Positions 43,850 to 53,228 of a DNA stretch of 64,000 nucleotides are shown piece after piece; the first letter of the stretch is position 1; every line of letters begins with the position of its first letter. Source of the DNA: Ramlibacter tataouinensis (lineage in GTDB: Bacteria > Pseudomonadota > Gammaproteobacteria > Burkholderiales > Burkholderiaceae_C); the NCBI GenBank assembly GCA_002427815.1, contig DIZF01000007.1, positions 106,746-170,745 of the forward strand, in the 5' to 3' direction. The notes under the pieces are model-generated. The model was given only the letters and a program-made list of their open reading frames with translations, was not told the DNA's origin and did no database searches. Both the position numbers and the translations under genes were made by a program.

Positions 43850-45055
43850 TTACTGCACTTCCATCAGTTTACCGAAGGGCACCCAGGCCTTGCCGTCGAA
43901 GCGGATCAATTGCATGGTCTGGAACGGCGCGAAATCGTTCGGGCCGGTGTTGGCCAGGACCCCGGGCAGAGCCATCGGCACCTGGAAGTTTTTCAGGCTG
44001 GCGGCCTGCTTCATGACGTTCTCGTGGGTGAGGTTGTCGCCGCATTGCTTGAGCACTTGCATCGCCAGCTGGCCGACCGCATAGCCATAGGCGTTGTTGG
44101 CGTCCTCGATTTTTCCTTCAGGCATGTATTTCTTCATGAAAGCGAAGAACTCCTTCATCGCCGGGTCGTTGGCCCATTGCGGGTCGGTCGGGTCCTTGAG
44201 GTATTCCTCGGAGATCAGGCCCACCGACTTGTCCAGACCGGCTGGCTGCAGCACCGAGCCGACGCTGGCCGACACCTGGTTCAGGTAGTGAACCGGCTTC
44301 CAGCCGATGTCGGCCACCTTGCGGATCGCCTGGGCCGCGAACTTGGGCGTGGTGATGTTGAAGAACGTGTCGGCGCCGGAGCCCTTCAGCGTCACGATCT
44401 GCGAGTCGATGGTCGGGTCGGTCACCTCGTAGGTCGCCTGGGCCACGATCATGGTCTTGGCCTTGTCGCCCAGGCCTTCCATGAAACCACCGAGGTAGTC
44501 CTTGCCGTAATCGTCGTTCTGATACAGCACCGCGATCTTGGCGTTCGGCTTGGTCTGGAGGATGTGCTGCGCGTACAGCTTGCCCTCGCTGTGGTAATTG
44601 GTATTGAAGCCCATGGTCCAGGGAAAGTGCGCCGGGTCGTTCCATTTGGAGGCGCCAGTGGCCAGGAACAGGTGCGGCACCTTCTTGGTGTTCATGTACT
44701 TGTGGATCGCCGTGTTCGACGGCGTGCCCAGAGTGCCCAGGAGAAACAGCACCTCGTCCTGTTCCACCAGCCGCCGTGCCATCTCCACGGCCTTGGGCGG
44801 GCTGTAGCCGTCGTCCACGCTGATGAAGTTGATCTTGCGCCCGCCGATGCCGCCCTGGTCGTTGATCATCTTGAAGTAGGCGGCCTCGGCCTTGCCGATG
44901 GTGCCGTAGGCCGACGCCGGTCCGCTGTACGGCACGATGTTGCCAATCTTGATTTCGGTATCGCTGGCACCGGGATCGTATTTCTTCTGCGCCAGTGCAG
45001 GCAGCGCGAGGGCCAGCCCGAGGGTGGCGACGGCAAAGGTGGTCTTGATCGACAT
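43850..45055 (-). CDS. Branched-chain-type ABC transporter substrate-binding protein
   Basis: A 401-residue periplasmic protein. The signal peptide spans 1-22 (ending LPALA before Gln23). The mature part begins YDPGASDTEIKIGNIVPYSG, shortened here to TEIKIGNIVPYSG, and has NDQGGIGGRKI and TLGTPSNTAIHKY. It belongs to the LivK-like family, in the branch whose members often bind aromatic or other carboxylates. It is the last gene of a five-gene minus-strand cassette (livG-livF-livH-livM-livK order), 31 bp after livM. The ligand is not determinable. Confidence 0.9.
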   Translation of the reverse strand: MSIKTTFAVATLGLALALPALAQKKYDPGASDTEIKIGNIVPYSGPASAYGTIGKAEAAYFKMINDQGGIGGRKINFISVDDGYSPPKAVEMARRLVEQDEVLFLLGTLGTPSNTAIHKYMNTKKVPHLFLATGASKWNDPAHFPWTMGFNTNYHSEGKLYAQHILQTKPNAKIAVLYQNDDYGKDYLGGFMEGLGDKAKTMIVAQATYEVTDPTIDSQIVTLKGSGADTFFNITTPKFAAQAIRKVADIGWKPVHYLNQVSASVGSVLQPAGLDKSVGLISEEYLKDPTDPQWANDPAMKEFFAFMKKYMPEGKIEDANNAYGYAVGQLAMQVLKQCGDNLTHENVMKQAASLKNFQVPMALPGVLANTGPNDFAPFQTMQLIRFDGKAWVPFGKLMEVQ

Positions 45056-45086
45056 GATGGGTCCTTTCGGGACGGTGATACGGCAA

Positions 45087-46139
45087 TCACGCCGCTGTGG
45101 TTTCTTCCTTGCGCCTCTTCACTCTGGCCCAGGCCAGGCGCACGGCCCCGGCAACGCCGGTGGGCATCACGTACATGAACACGATCATCAGGATGCCGTA
45201 GATCGCCCACGGCGCGGCCTTGGAAATCTGGTCGGCGAGGTTGGGCACGAACTGCACGAACAACGCCCCGTAGAACGCGCCCGAGATCGAGGCCAGCCCG
45301 CCGACCACCATCCCCACCATCAGCGTGATGGACAGGAAGATGGTGAAGCTGTCCGGCGCCACGAAGGCCACCGCGATGCCGCCCAGGGCCCCGGCCACGC
45401 CGGTGAACATGGCGCTGACGCCGAACGCCAGCGACTTGTACAGCGCGTTGTCGATGCCCATGGTGGAGGCAGCGATGGGCTGGTCGCGGATGGCGATCAA
45501 GGCGCGGCCCACCCGCCCGCGCAGCAGGTTCCAGCCCAGCAGAAACATCACCACGGTGACGAACAACGTGAAGAAGAAGAACCAGCGATCGGGGTTGAGG
45601 TGCAGCCCGAAGACAGAGGCAAAGGGCGGATCGGGTTTGTTGAGCACAATGCCGTTGACCCCGCCGGTCCATTCCTCCAGGTGCTTGTACTTCAGCAGCT
45701 GCGGCAGGGCCACGCCCAACGCGAAGGTGGCCAGCGCCAGGTAGGTGCCCTCGAGCCGCAGCGCTGGCAGGCCGAACAGGAATCCGGCGACCATGCACAC
45801 GGCACCGGCCAGCGGAATGCAGGCCCAATACGGCACGCCGAACTTGTCCATCAGGATCGCGGTGACGTAGGCCCCGATGGCGTAGAAGGCGCCATGGCCC
45901 AGCGAAATCTGGCCGTTGAAGCCGGTCAGGATGTTCAGGCCCAGCAGCGCGATCGCGTAGATCAGCACCATCGAAAACTGGAACGTGCGGTAGTTGCTGA
46001 TGAAGAACGGCAGCGCGCAGGCGATCGCCAGCAGCACGGCAGCAGTGATGACCTGGCCCCGGCGCAACCCTGAAGGCGCGGCCGCGAGCTGCGCCGCCGG
46101 GGAGCCGGTGTTCGTGTCGATCGCGGATGCGCCATCCAT
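45087..46139 (-). CDS. livM: LivM-type ABC transporter permease
   Basis: A 350-residue inner-membrane permease. A cytoplasmic N-terminal tail is followed by about nine hydrophobic segments. Family motifs are GLNILTGFNGQISLGHGAFY, cut to LTGFNGQISLGHGAF, and the EAA-like loop RDQPIAASTMGID. It pairs with the LivH protein encoded 3 bp upstream. The C-terminus is basic and Lys/Arg-rich. Confidence 0.92.
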   Translation of the reverse strand: MDGASAIDTNTGSPAAQLAAAPSGLRRGQVITAAVLLAIACALPFFISNYRTFQFSMVLIYAIALLGLNILTGFNGQISLGHGAFYAIGAYVTAILMDKFGVPYWACIPLAGAVCMVAGFLFGLPALRLEGTYLALATFALGVALPQLLKYKHLEEWTGGVNGIVLNKPDPPFASVFGLHLNPDRWFFFFTLFVTVVMFLLGWNLLRGRVGRALIAIRDQPIAASTMGIDNALYKSLAFGVSAMFTGVAGALGGIAVAFVAPDSFTIFLSITLMVGMVVGGLASISGAFYGALFVQFVPNLADQISKAAPWAIYGILMIVFMYVMPTGVAGAVRLAWARVKRRKEETTAA

Positions 46140-46142
46140 GGG

Positions 46143-47015
46143 TCAGACCCTCGTCACGATGACTTTTCCGAACAGGCCGGCTGGGCGCACCACCAGCACG
46201 CCGACGATCAGCACCAGCGCCACGGTGAGTTTGAGTTCGGTGCCAATCAGGTAGGCGCCGACGATGTTCTCCAACACGCCGACGATGAAGCCGCCCAGCA
46301 CCGCCCCGCCGGGGCTGTCGATGCCACCCACCAACGCGCCCGCGAACGCGTACAGCAGCACGCCGGCCATCATGTTCGGTTCGAGGAAGACGACCGGCGC
46401 GATCATCATTCCCGCGGTGGCGCCGATGGCGGCGGCCATGCCCCAGCCCAGCGCCAGCATCCAGCCCACGCGAATGCCCACCAGCCGGCTCGAGTCCGGG
46501 TTCTGCGACGCGGCCCGCATGGCCAGGCCCAGCGGCGTGAAGCGGAAGAACAGGTAGACCAGCAGCAGCACGATCAGGGTCACCGATATCGCTCCGAGCT
46601 CGTGCGAGGAGATGATGTGCGAGCCGAACGGGGGCTGCTCCGGGAACGGGCTGGGGAACGACTTGATGGTGTAGGTGTAGATCCAGCCGGCCAGGCTGTT
46701 GAGGATCAGCAGCAGGCCGATGAACACCACCACCACCGTGAGCACGGGCGCGCGCTCCACCGGCCGCACGATGATCCGTTCGATGGCGGCGCCCAGCAGG
46801 AAGGCGAGGACCAGGGTCGCGAAGAACGCCGCCCAGTAGGGCCAGCCGGCGTTGATCATGGTCCAGCACAGGTAGGTCGAGAACATGGCGAGCTCGCCCT
46901 GCGCGAAGTTCACGTGGTGAGTGGCGTTGTAGATCATCACCAGGGCCAGCGCCAGACTGGCGTAGATGCCGCCGGTGGCGAGGCCGGCGATCACCTGATG
47001 CAAAAATGCGTCCAT
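46143..47015 (-). CDS. livH: LivH-type ABC transporter permease
   Basis: A 290-residue permease of normal family length. The start FLHQVIAGLATGGIYASLAL is cut to HQVIAGLATGGIYASL. HHVNFAQGELAMF and GGIDSPGGAVLGGF are characteristic. It forms the membrane channel with LivM. It lies 11 bp after livF and 3 bp before livM in the cassette. Confidence 0.93.
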   Translation of the reverse strand: MDAFLHQVIAGLATGGIYASLALALVMIYNATHHVNFAQGELAMFSTYLCWTMINAGWPYWAAFFATLVLAFLLGAAIERIIVRPVERAPVLTVVVVFIGLLLILNSLAGWIYTYTIKSFPSPFPEQPPFGSHIISSHELGAISVTLIVLLLVYLFFRFTPLGLAMRAASQNPDSSRLVGIRVGWMLALGWGMAAAIGATAGMMIAPVVFLEPNMMAGVLLYAFAGALVGGIDSPGGAVLGGFIVGVLENIVGAYLIGTELKLTVALVLIVGVLVVRPAGLFGKVIVTRV

Positions 47016-47026
47016 GCGGGTTCCTT

Positions 47027-47739
47027 CTAATAGCCGAGGTAGGAGCGCCGCACGGCATCATTGCGCCGGATCTCGTCGGTGCTGCCCGACAGGACGATGC
47101 GTCCGGTTTCCAGCAGATGCGCGTGATCGGCCAGGTTCAGCGCCATCGCGGCGTTCTGCTCCACCAGCAGGATGGTGACTTTCTGCTCGCGGTTGATCTC
47201 GCGCATCACCGCGAAAATTTCCTTGACGATCAGGGGGGCAAGCCCGAACGAAGGCTCGTCCAGCAGCAGCAGGCGCGGCCGCAGCATCAGGGCCCGCGAC
47301 ACCGCCAGCATCTGCTGCTGCCCGCCCGACAGCGTTCCGGCCTGCTGGGCCCGGCGCTCCTTGAGGATGGGAAACAGCCGGTACACCCGCTCGTAATCCT
47401 GCGCCGTCGCCGCCTTGTCGCGGCGCGCGAACGCGCCCAGGCGCAGGTTTTCCTCGGTGGTCAGGCTGGTGAAAGTGCCGCGGCCATCCGGCACATGGGC
47501 GATCCCCAGGCGCACGATGTCCTCGGTGGACCGGCCATCGACGCGCTCGCCGGCGAATCGCACCTCGCCGCTGGTGCGGATCATGTTGCACAGCGCGCGC
47601 AGCGTGGTGGTCTTGCCGGCACCGTTGGCGCCCAGCAGCGTGGTGATGGTGCCTTCCTCGATGCTGAAGTCCAGGCCGTGCAGCACCGAGGTGGCGCCGT
47701 AGCCGGCATGCAGGTTCCGCACCTCGAGCAGCGCCGCCA

Positions 47740-47740
<1 letters not shown>
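47027..47740 (-). CDS. livF: LivF-type ABC transporter ATP-binding protein
   Basis: A 237-residue ATPase. Walker A is GANGAGKTT (about 35-43), the signature LSGGQQQ, Walker B LLLDEPS, then LLVEQNA. The protein powers the importer with LivG. Its ATG overlaps the livG stop by one base (ATGA-type junction), so the two ATPases are translationally coupled. Confidence 0.94.
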
Positions 47741-48570
<830 letters not shown>

Positions 48571-48692
48571 AAAGCGAAGGAGTGGATGCTTTCATGCAAA
48601 GAGGCAGCGCCAATGAGTGTTTTCCCGGACAACGGGTGCTGCACAGCAGCACCGATGCAATGGGGTCTTCACACGGAAGAGTTCCGGGCAGT

Positions 48693-51332
48693 GTGACAAT
48701 CACGCGCGTGGACACACACGACCAGCCCGTCGCTTCGCTGTCTGGGGCCGATCCCCAGGAAGCGCCTGCGGCGCTCGCCGCGGCGTTGGCGCCGGCGGCC
48801 GCGCCCGGACATTTCGACGAGTTGCGCGGCGCAGTTTCGGCGCCGCCCGCCGAGGCGTGGAATGGCGGGAGGCGGGAGGCCCTGCATGGCCTGCCCGCGC
48901 GGCCGTGGGCCCGGTTCTTCGAGAACCTCGGCCGCGACGGCTTCAACGACCTGAACCGCCGCACGGTCAACCTGGAGCGCCAGTTGCGCGACAACGGCGT
49001 CACCTACAACGTGTACGCCGATGCCCACGGCCCGCAGCGGCCCTGGTCGCTCGACCTGTTCCCGCTCATCATCACGCCGGACAGCTGGCGCCGGATCGAA
49101 TCCGGCGTGCTGCAGCGGGCCAGGCTGCTCGACCGCGTGATGGCCGATGTCTATGGGCCCCAGCAATTGCTCGCGCGCAACCTGCTGCCGCCGGCGCTGG
49201 TGCAGGGCCACCCCGGCTACCTGCGGCCCCTGCACGGCGTTGCGCCCGCGGGCGGAACGCATTTGCACATCGCCGCCTTCGATCTGGCTCGAGATCCCTC
49301 CGGTAGCTGGTGGGTGCTGTCGCAGCGCACGCAGGCGCCTTCGGGCCTGGGCTACCTGCTGGAAAACCGGCTGGTCATCTCGCGCCTCTTCCCCGAGGCC
49401 TTCCGCGACCTCAAGGTGCAGCGGCTGGCCGCCACCTACCGGGCGCTGGTGGAAGGCCTGCGCGGGATGTGCCCGGGCGATGGTGAACCGCGCATCGTGC
49501 TGCTCACCCCCGGCCCCTACAACGAAACCTATTTCGAGCATGCCTACCTGGCGCGCTACCTGGGCTTGACCCTGGTCGAAGGCGGCGACCTCACGGTGCG
49601 CGACCAGCGCCTGTACCTCAAGACGCTGCAGGGTCTGGAACCGGTGCACGGCATCCTCAAGCGCCTGGACGACGAGTTCCTGGACCCGCTCGAGCTGAGG
49701 TCCAATTCGCGCCTGGGCGTGCCGGGGCTGTTGCAGGCGATACGGGCCGGCAACGTCCTGGTCGCCAATGCGCCCGGTTCCGGCTTCCTGGAATCCACCG
49801 CCCTCCTGGGCTTTCTGCCGGCGCTTTCGCGTCATCTGCTGGGCGAGGAACTCGAGCTGCCTTCGCTGGCCAGCTGGTGGTGCGGCGAGCGCGCCGCGAT
49901 GGAAGCGGCCCTGCCGCTGCTGGCCCACAGCATGATCAAGCCCACCTATGGCGGCGCGGGCGCGGGCGCTGTGCCCGGCAAGTCGCTGTCGCGGCGCGAA
50001 CTCGACGAATGGGCGGGCCGCATCGTGCGCGAAGCCGGGGAACATACCGTCCAGGCCTCGCTGCCGCTGTCGCAGATGCCCACCTGGAAACAGGGATCGC
50101 AGGGCTGCCGGATCGAGCCGCGCTCGCTCATGCTGCGCGTGTTCGCCGTGTCCGACGGACCGCAGTCGTGGCGGGTGCTGCCCGGGGGCCTGACGCGCAT
50201 TGCCGGTGCCGAGCTGGAGATCGCCTCGATGCAGCGCGGCGGCAGCAGCGCCGACACCTGGGTGCTGACCCATGGCGAGGTCGACCCCACCAGCCTGCTG
50301 CACCATGACCAGCCTGCCGCGGCCATCGGCCACCGCAGCCGAAGCGTGACCAGCCGCGCCGCCGAGAACCTGTTCTGGCTGGGACGCTATACGGAGCGCA
50401 CCGAAAACAGCGCGCGCCTGGCGCGGCTGACACTGGAGGGTCTCAACGGCGAGGACCAGAGCTCGCAGCCGCTGCTGGCCTGGCTGAGCGAAGTGGCCGT
50501 CGCCAGCGCGCTGGTGCTGCGCGCGGTGCCACCGGCGACGCAGTCGCGGCGGGTGTTCGAGCGTTCGCTGATCGCGGGCCTCGCCGACACCGTCGACGCG
50601 AACAGCGTGGGCTACAACCTCGCCGCCCTGGTCAAAGCGGCGTCCGCGGTGCGCGAGCGGCTGTCGCAGGAGCAATGGAACGTGATCGTCAGGGCCGAGC
50701 AGGAGTTCTCCCGCGGCTGCCGGGTCCTCGCCGAAGCCGGCGACTTTTCCTCGGTGGAAGCGTTGCGGGTGCTGGAAACCCTCTCGGGCGCCACGGCGGC
50801 CATGACCGGCGCACAGACCGACCGCATGACGCGCGACGACGGCTGGCGTCTGCTGTCCAGCGGGCGGCATCTGGAACGCCTGGGTTTCCTGGCAGCGGCG
50901 CTGGAATGCGCGTTCGAGACCGGGGCCGTGCTGGACGAGGGCGGTTTCGAGGCCGTGGTGGCACTGTTCGACAGCACCATCACCTTTCATGCGCAGTACC
51001 AGCAGCGCCATGACATCCCGGCCCTGCTCGATCTGCTGGTGCTGGACCGCGACAATCCGCGCTCGCTGGGCTGGGTGGTGCAGACCTTGCGCGGACGGCT
51101 GGCCAAGCTCGCCGGCAGCGCGCCCGGCGAAATGCCGGACATCGCTCTCACGGTGCCCGACCCGCAGCAATGGAAGCTGGAAACCATCTGCGAGCGCGAC
51201 GCCGAAGGCCGGTACACCGCCCTGCTGGAGTTGCTGCAGCGCTGCACCGACGCCGCCTACCGGCTCTCGGACGACCTGAGCGCGCGTTATTTCACCCATT
51301 CGCTCGACGCGCGCCACAGTGTCGGCGTCTGA
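48693..51332 (+). CDS. Fused circularly permuted ATP-grasp and alpha-E protein
   Basis: An 879-residue fusion if the GTG at 48693 is used; the frame stays open up to ATG 48582 and the start is not certain. The ATP-grasp part (about 30-500) shares landmarks with the split protein at 37444-38934: YLLENRLVISRLFPE, VLLTPGPYNETYFEH, RLDDEFLDPLEL and LPGGLTRIAGAELEI. The alpha-E part starts near residue 552 with SRAAENLFWLGRYTERTEN. Fusion of the two domains supports a shared reaction, predicted as ATP-dependent peptide ligation. It is one base ahead of a transglutaminase gene. Confidence 0.9.
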   Translation: MTITRVDTHDQPVASLSGADPQEAPAALAAALAPAAAPGHFDELRGAVSAPPAEAWNGGRREALHGLPARPWARFFENLGRDGFNDLNRRTVNLERQLRDNGVTYNVYADAHGPQRPWSLDLFPLIITPDSWRRIESGVLQRARLLDRVMADVYGPQQLLARNLLPPALVQGHPGYLRPLHGVAPAGGTHLHIAAFDLARDPSGSWWVLSQRTQAPSGLGYLLENRLVISRLFPEAFRDLKVQRLAATYRALVEGLRGMCPGDGEPRIVLLTPGPYNETYFEHAYLARYLGLTLVEGGDLTVRDQRLYLKTLQGLEPVHGILKRLDDEFLDPLELRSNSRLGVPGLLQAIRAGNVLVANAPGSGFLESTALLGFLPALSRHLLGEELELPSLASWWCGERAAMEAALPLLAHSMIKPTYGGAGAGAVPGKSLSRRELDEWAGRIVREAGEHTVQASLPLSQMPTWKQGSQGCRIEPRSLMLRVFAVSDGPQSWRVLPGGLTRIAGAELEIASMQRGGSSADTWVLTHGEVDPTSLLHHDQPAAAIGHRSRSVTSRAAENLFWLGRYTERTENSARLARLTLEGLNGEDQSSQPLLAWLSEVAVASALVLRAVPPATQSRRVFERSLIAGLADTVDANSVGYNLAALVKAASAVRERLSQEQWNVIVRAEQEFSRGCRVLAEAGDFSSVEALRVLETLSGATAAMTGAQTDRMTRDDGWRLLSSGRHLERLGFLAAALECAFETGAVLDEGGFEAVVALFDSTITFHAQYQQRHDIPALLDLLVLDRDNPRSLGWVVQTLRGRLAKLAGSAPGEMPDIALTVPDPQQWKLETICERDAEGRYTALLELLQRCTDAAYRLSDDLSARYFTHSLDARHSVGV

Positions 51333-51333
51333 C

Positions 51334-52257
51334 ATGCTGCTTCAGGTCATCCACGGAACGCGCTACGACTACGCGCCGCCGGTCAAGACGGCGCAGCACA
51401 TGGCCCACCTCCAGCCTGCGCACACGGCCACGCAGCGCCTGCTGAGCCACCAGCTCGAGATCACTCCGGCGCCCGCGCAGCAAAGCGAAACCACGGACGT
51501 CTATGGCAACAAACGCACGTTCTTCAGCCTGCGCAGCGCGCACGATGCGCTCCAGGTGGTGGCCCGCAGCCTGGTGGAGACCTCGGCGCCGGCGCCGGTG
51601 CACAGCCTGGTTGCGTGGGAGACGGTGCGCGAGCGACTGCGCTACCACCGCGAGGCCAGCTACGACCCCGCCGCCGAATTCGTCTTTGCTTCGCCTCATG
51701 TGCCGCGGCATGCCGACTTCCTGGCCTATGCCCAGCCCAGTTTCCCGCCGGGGCGCGACTTGCAGGAAGCCGCACGCGGGCTCATGCAGCGCATCCACGC
51801 CGATTTCGAATTCGAGAGGAGCGCCACCGACGTCGGCACGCCCGCGCTGGAAGCGCTGCAGATGCGCAAGGGCGTGTGCCAGGACTTCGCGCACATCATG
51901 CTGGGCTGCCTGCGCAGCCTGGGCCTGCCGGGCCGCTATGTCAGCGGCTACCTGCTCACCCAGCCGCCACCCGGCCAGCCCCGCCTGGCTGGAAGCGACG
52001 CATCGCACGCCTGGGTTTCGATTCATGTGCCGGAGCCGGAGGGTCCCGGTCGATGGGTGGATCTCGACCCCACCAATGGCCGTGCGCCCGCCGCGGACTA
52101 TGTGACGCTCGCGACCGGCCGCGATTATTCGGACGTGTCGCCGTTGCGCGGCGTGATCCATGGCGGCGCCAGGCACAAGCTGCACGTCGCCGTCACCGTG
52201 GTGGAAGTGGCCTCCCCTACAATTTCCGCAACTCTCTCCAACAAAGGCATCCCATGA
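51334..52257 (+). CDS. Transglutaminase-like domain protein of the ATP-grasp/alpha-E system
   Basis: A 307-residue soluble protein. The N-terminal beta domain opens with LLQVIHGTRYDYAPPV. The transglutaminase core has the triad Cys182 (KGVCQDFAHIML), His225 (ASHAWVSI) and Asp243 (RWVDLDP). There is no signal peptide, so it is cytoplasmic. Such proteins accompany ATP-grasp/alpha-E genes widely and may act as a peptidase or transferase on their product. ATG 51334 lies one base after the fusion stop, and its own stop overlaps ridA by 4 bp. Confidence 0.9.
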   Translation: MLLQVIHGTRYDYAPPVKTAQHMAHLQPAHTATQRLLSHQLEITPAPAQQSETTDVYGNKRTFFSLRSAHDALQVVARSLVETSAPAPVHSLVAWETVRERLRYHREASYDPAAEFVFASPHVPRHADFLAYAQPSFPPGRDLQEAARGLMQRIHADFEFERSATDVGTPALEALQMRKGVCQDFAHIMLGCLRSLGLPGRYVSGYLLTQPPPGQPRLAGSDASHAWVSIHVPEPEGPGRWVDLDPTNGRAPAADYVTLATGRDYSDVSPLRGVIHGGARHKLHVAVTVVEVASPTISATLSNKGIP

Positions 52258-52709
52258 GTGTTCAAGACAAGCTGAAGGAACTCGGCATCACGCTGCCCGC
52301 AGCCTCCACCCCCGCCGCGGCCTACGTGCCCTTCGTCCGCACCGGCAACCTGGTCTTCCTCTCCGGCCACATCGCCAAGAAGGATGGCAAGGCCTGGGTC
52401 GGCCAGTTCGGCAAGAACATGACCACCGACGAGGGCAAGGCGGCAGCGCGCGCGATCGCCATCGACCTGATGGGCACACTCCAGGCGGCGGTCGGCGATT
52501 TGAGCAAGATCAAGCGCATCGTCAAGGTGATGAGCCTGGTGAACTCCACCGCCGACTTCACCGAGCAGCACCTGGTCACCAACGGCGCCAGCGAATTGCT
52601 CGGCCAGGTCTTCGGCGACAAGGGTGCCCATGCGCGCAGCGCGTTCGGCGTGGCCCAGATTCCGATGGGCGCCTGCGTCGAGATCGAGCTGATCGCGGAA
52701 GTAGCCTAG
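52254..52709 (+). CDS. RidA/YjgF-family protein
   Basis: A 151-residue protein of the longer RidA branch. Features include GNLVFLSGHIAKKDGK, the LGD-like EEGKAAARAIAIDLMGTL region (here DEGKAAARAIAI), RIVKVMSLVNST and GACVEIELIAEVA at the C-terminus. RidA proteins hydrolyse reactive enamine/imine intermediates. The usual active-site arginine is not clearly in place (PMGACVEIE replaces PRxxVEIE, so Arg is changed). The ATG overlaps the transglutaminase stop by 4 bp, so it belongs to that operon. Confidence 0.87.
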   Translation: MSVQDKLKELGITLPAASTPAAAYVPFVRTGNLVFLSGHIAKKDGKAWVGQFGKNMTTDEGKAAARAIAIDLMGTLQAAVGDLSKIKRIVKVMSLVNSTADFTEQHLVTNGASELLGQVFGDKGAHARSAFGVAQIPMGACVEIELIAEVA

Positions 52710-52753
52710 GTGTCTCTGTCCGGCATTTGAGTCGGGCTCCGTTTCACGCATCG

Positions 52754-53167
52754 ATGGTTGGCACGGCCGGCGACCGGGGTGGGTCGTTCTCCGGTCGGCC
52801 TCGCGGGCGCCTGAACGGGTCCACCGCCATCACTTCGTCAAGAGAAAAAGCGGGTCCGCATTCTCTGTAGCAACCGCGAATGGACCTGCGCCCAGGCACA
52901 CCGACCACCGACCGCGAAGTAGCGTCGTTGCGCTCGAACATGGGTACTGCGCAACTTAGTCACCGCTCCGGTGTTTCGGCCGACGCCTGCAGCACCATCA
53001 CTTCGAGGTCGGTGATCGGGGTGGGTCGGGCGCAGGTCCATTCGCGGTTGCCCCAGACTCGGCGCGCCAACTTTTCAGTGTTGACGCCAACCTGCTTGCA
53101 TGCACGGGTAGGCGCCCGTGAGGCCGACCGGAGAACGACCCACCCCGGTCGCCGGCCTTGCCAACCT
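52754..53167. repeat. Large nested palindromic element between ridA and parC
   Basis: The outer arms 52765-52812 and 53110-53157 are complementary at 47 of 48 positions, and the match extends a few bases outward (GGTTGGCA). The inner arms 52870-52893 and 53028-53051 are a perfect 24-bp pair, extending imperfectly to about 52920 and 53000. The centre (52921-52999) is unpaired. No credible gene lies inside; apparent ORFs follow the palindrome. It has no transposase and could be a MITE-like element, a bidirectional terminator or a structured RNA. It lies between convergent genes. Confidence 0.7.
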
Positions 53168-53228
53168 TGTCTGCCTGCAACGGTGGCGCGCCCCGGTGAA
53201 CCCCCGAGGACAGCCGGGGCTGAAACTT

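Noticed and set aside
48669..51335. An 888-codon minus-strand open frame opposite the ATP-grasp/alpha-E fusion
   Set aside because: It is an antisense shadow with no recognisable domains; the plus strand is clearly coding.
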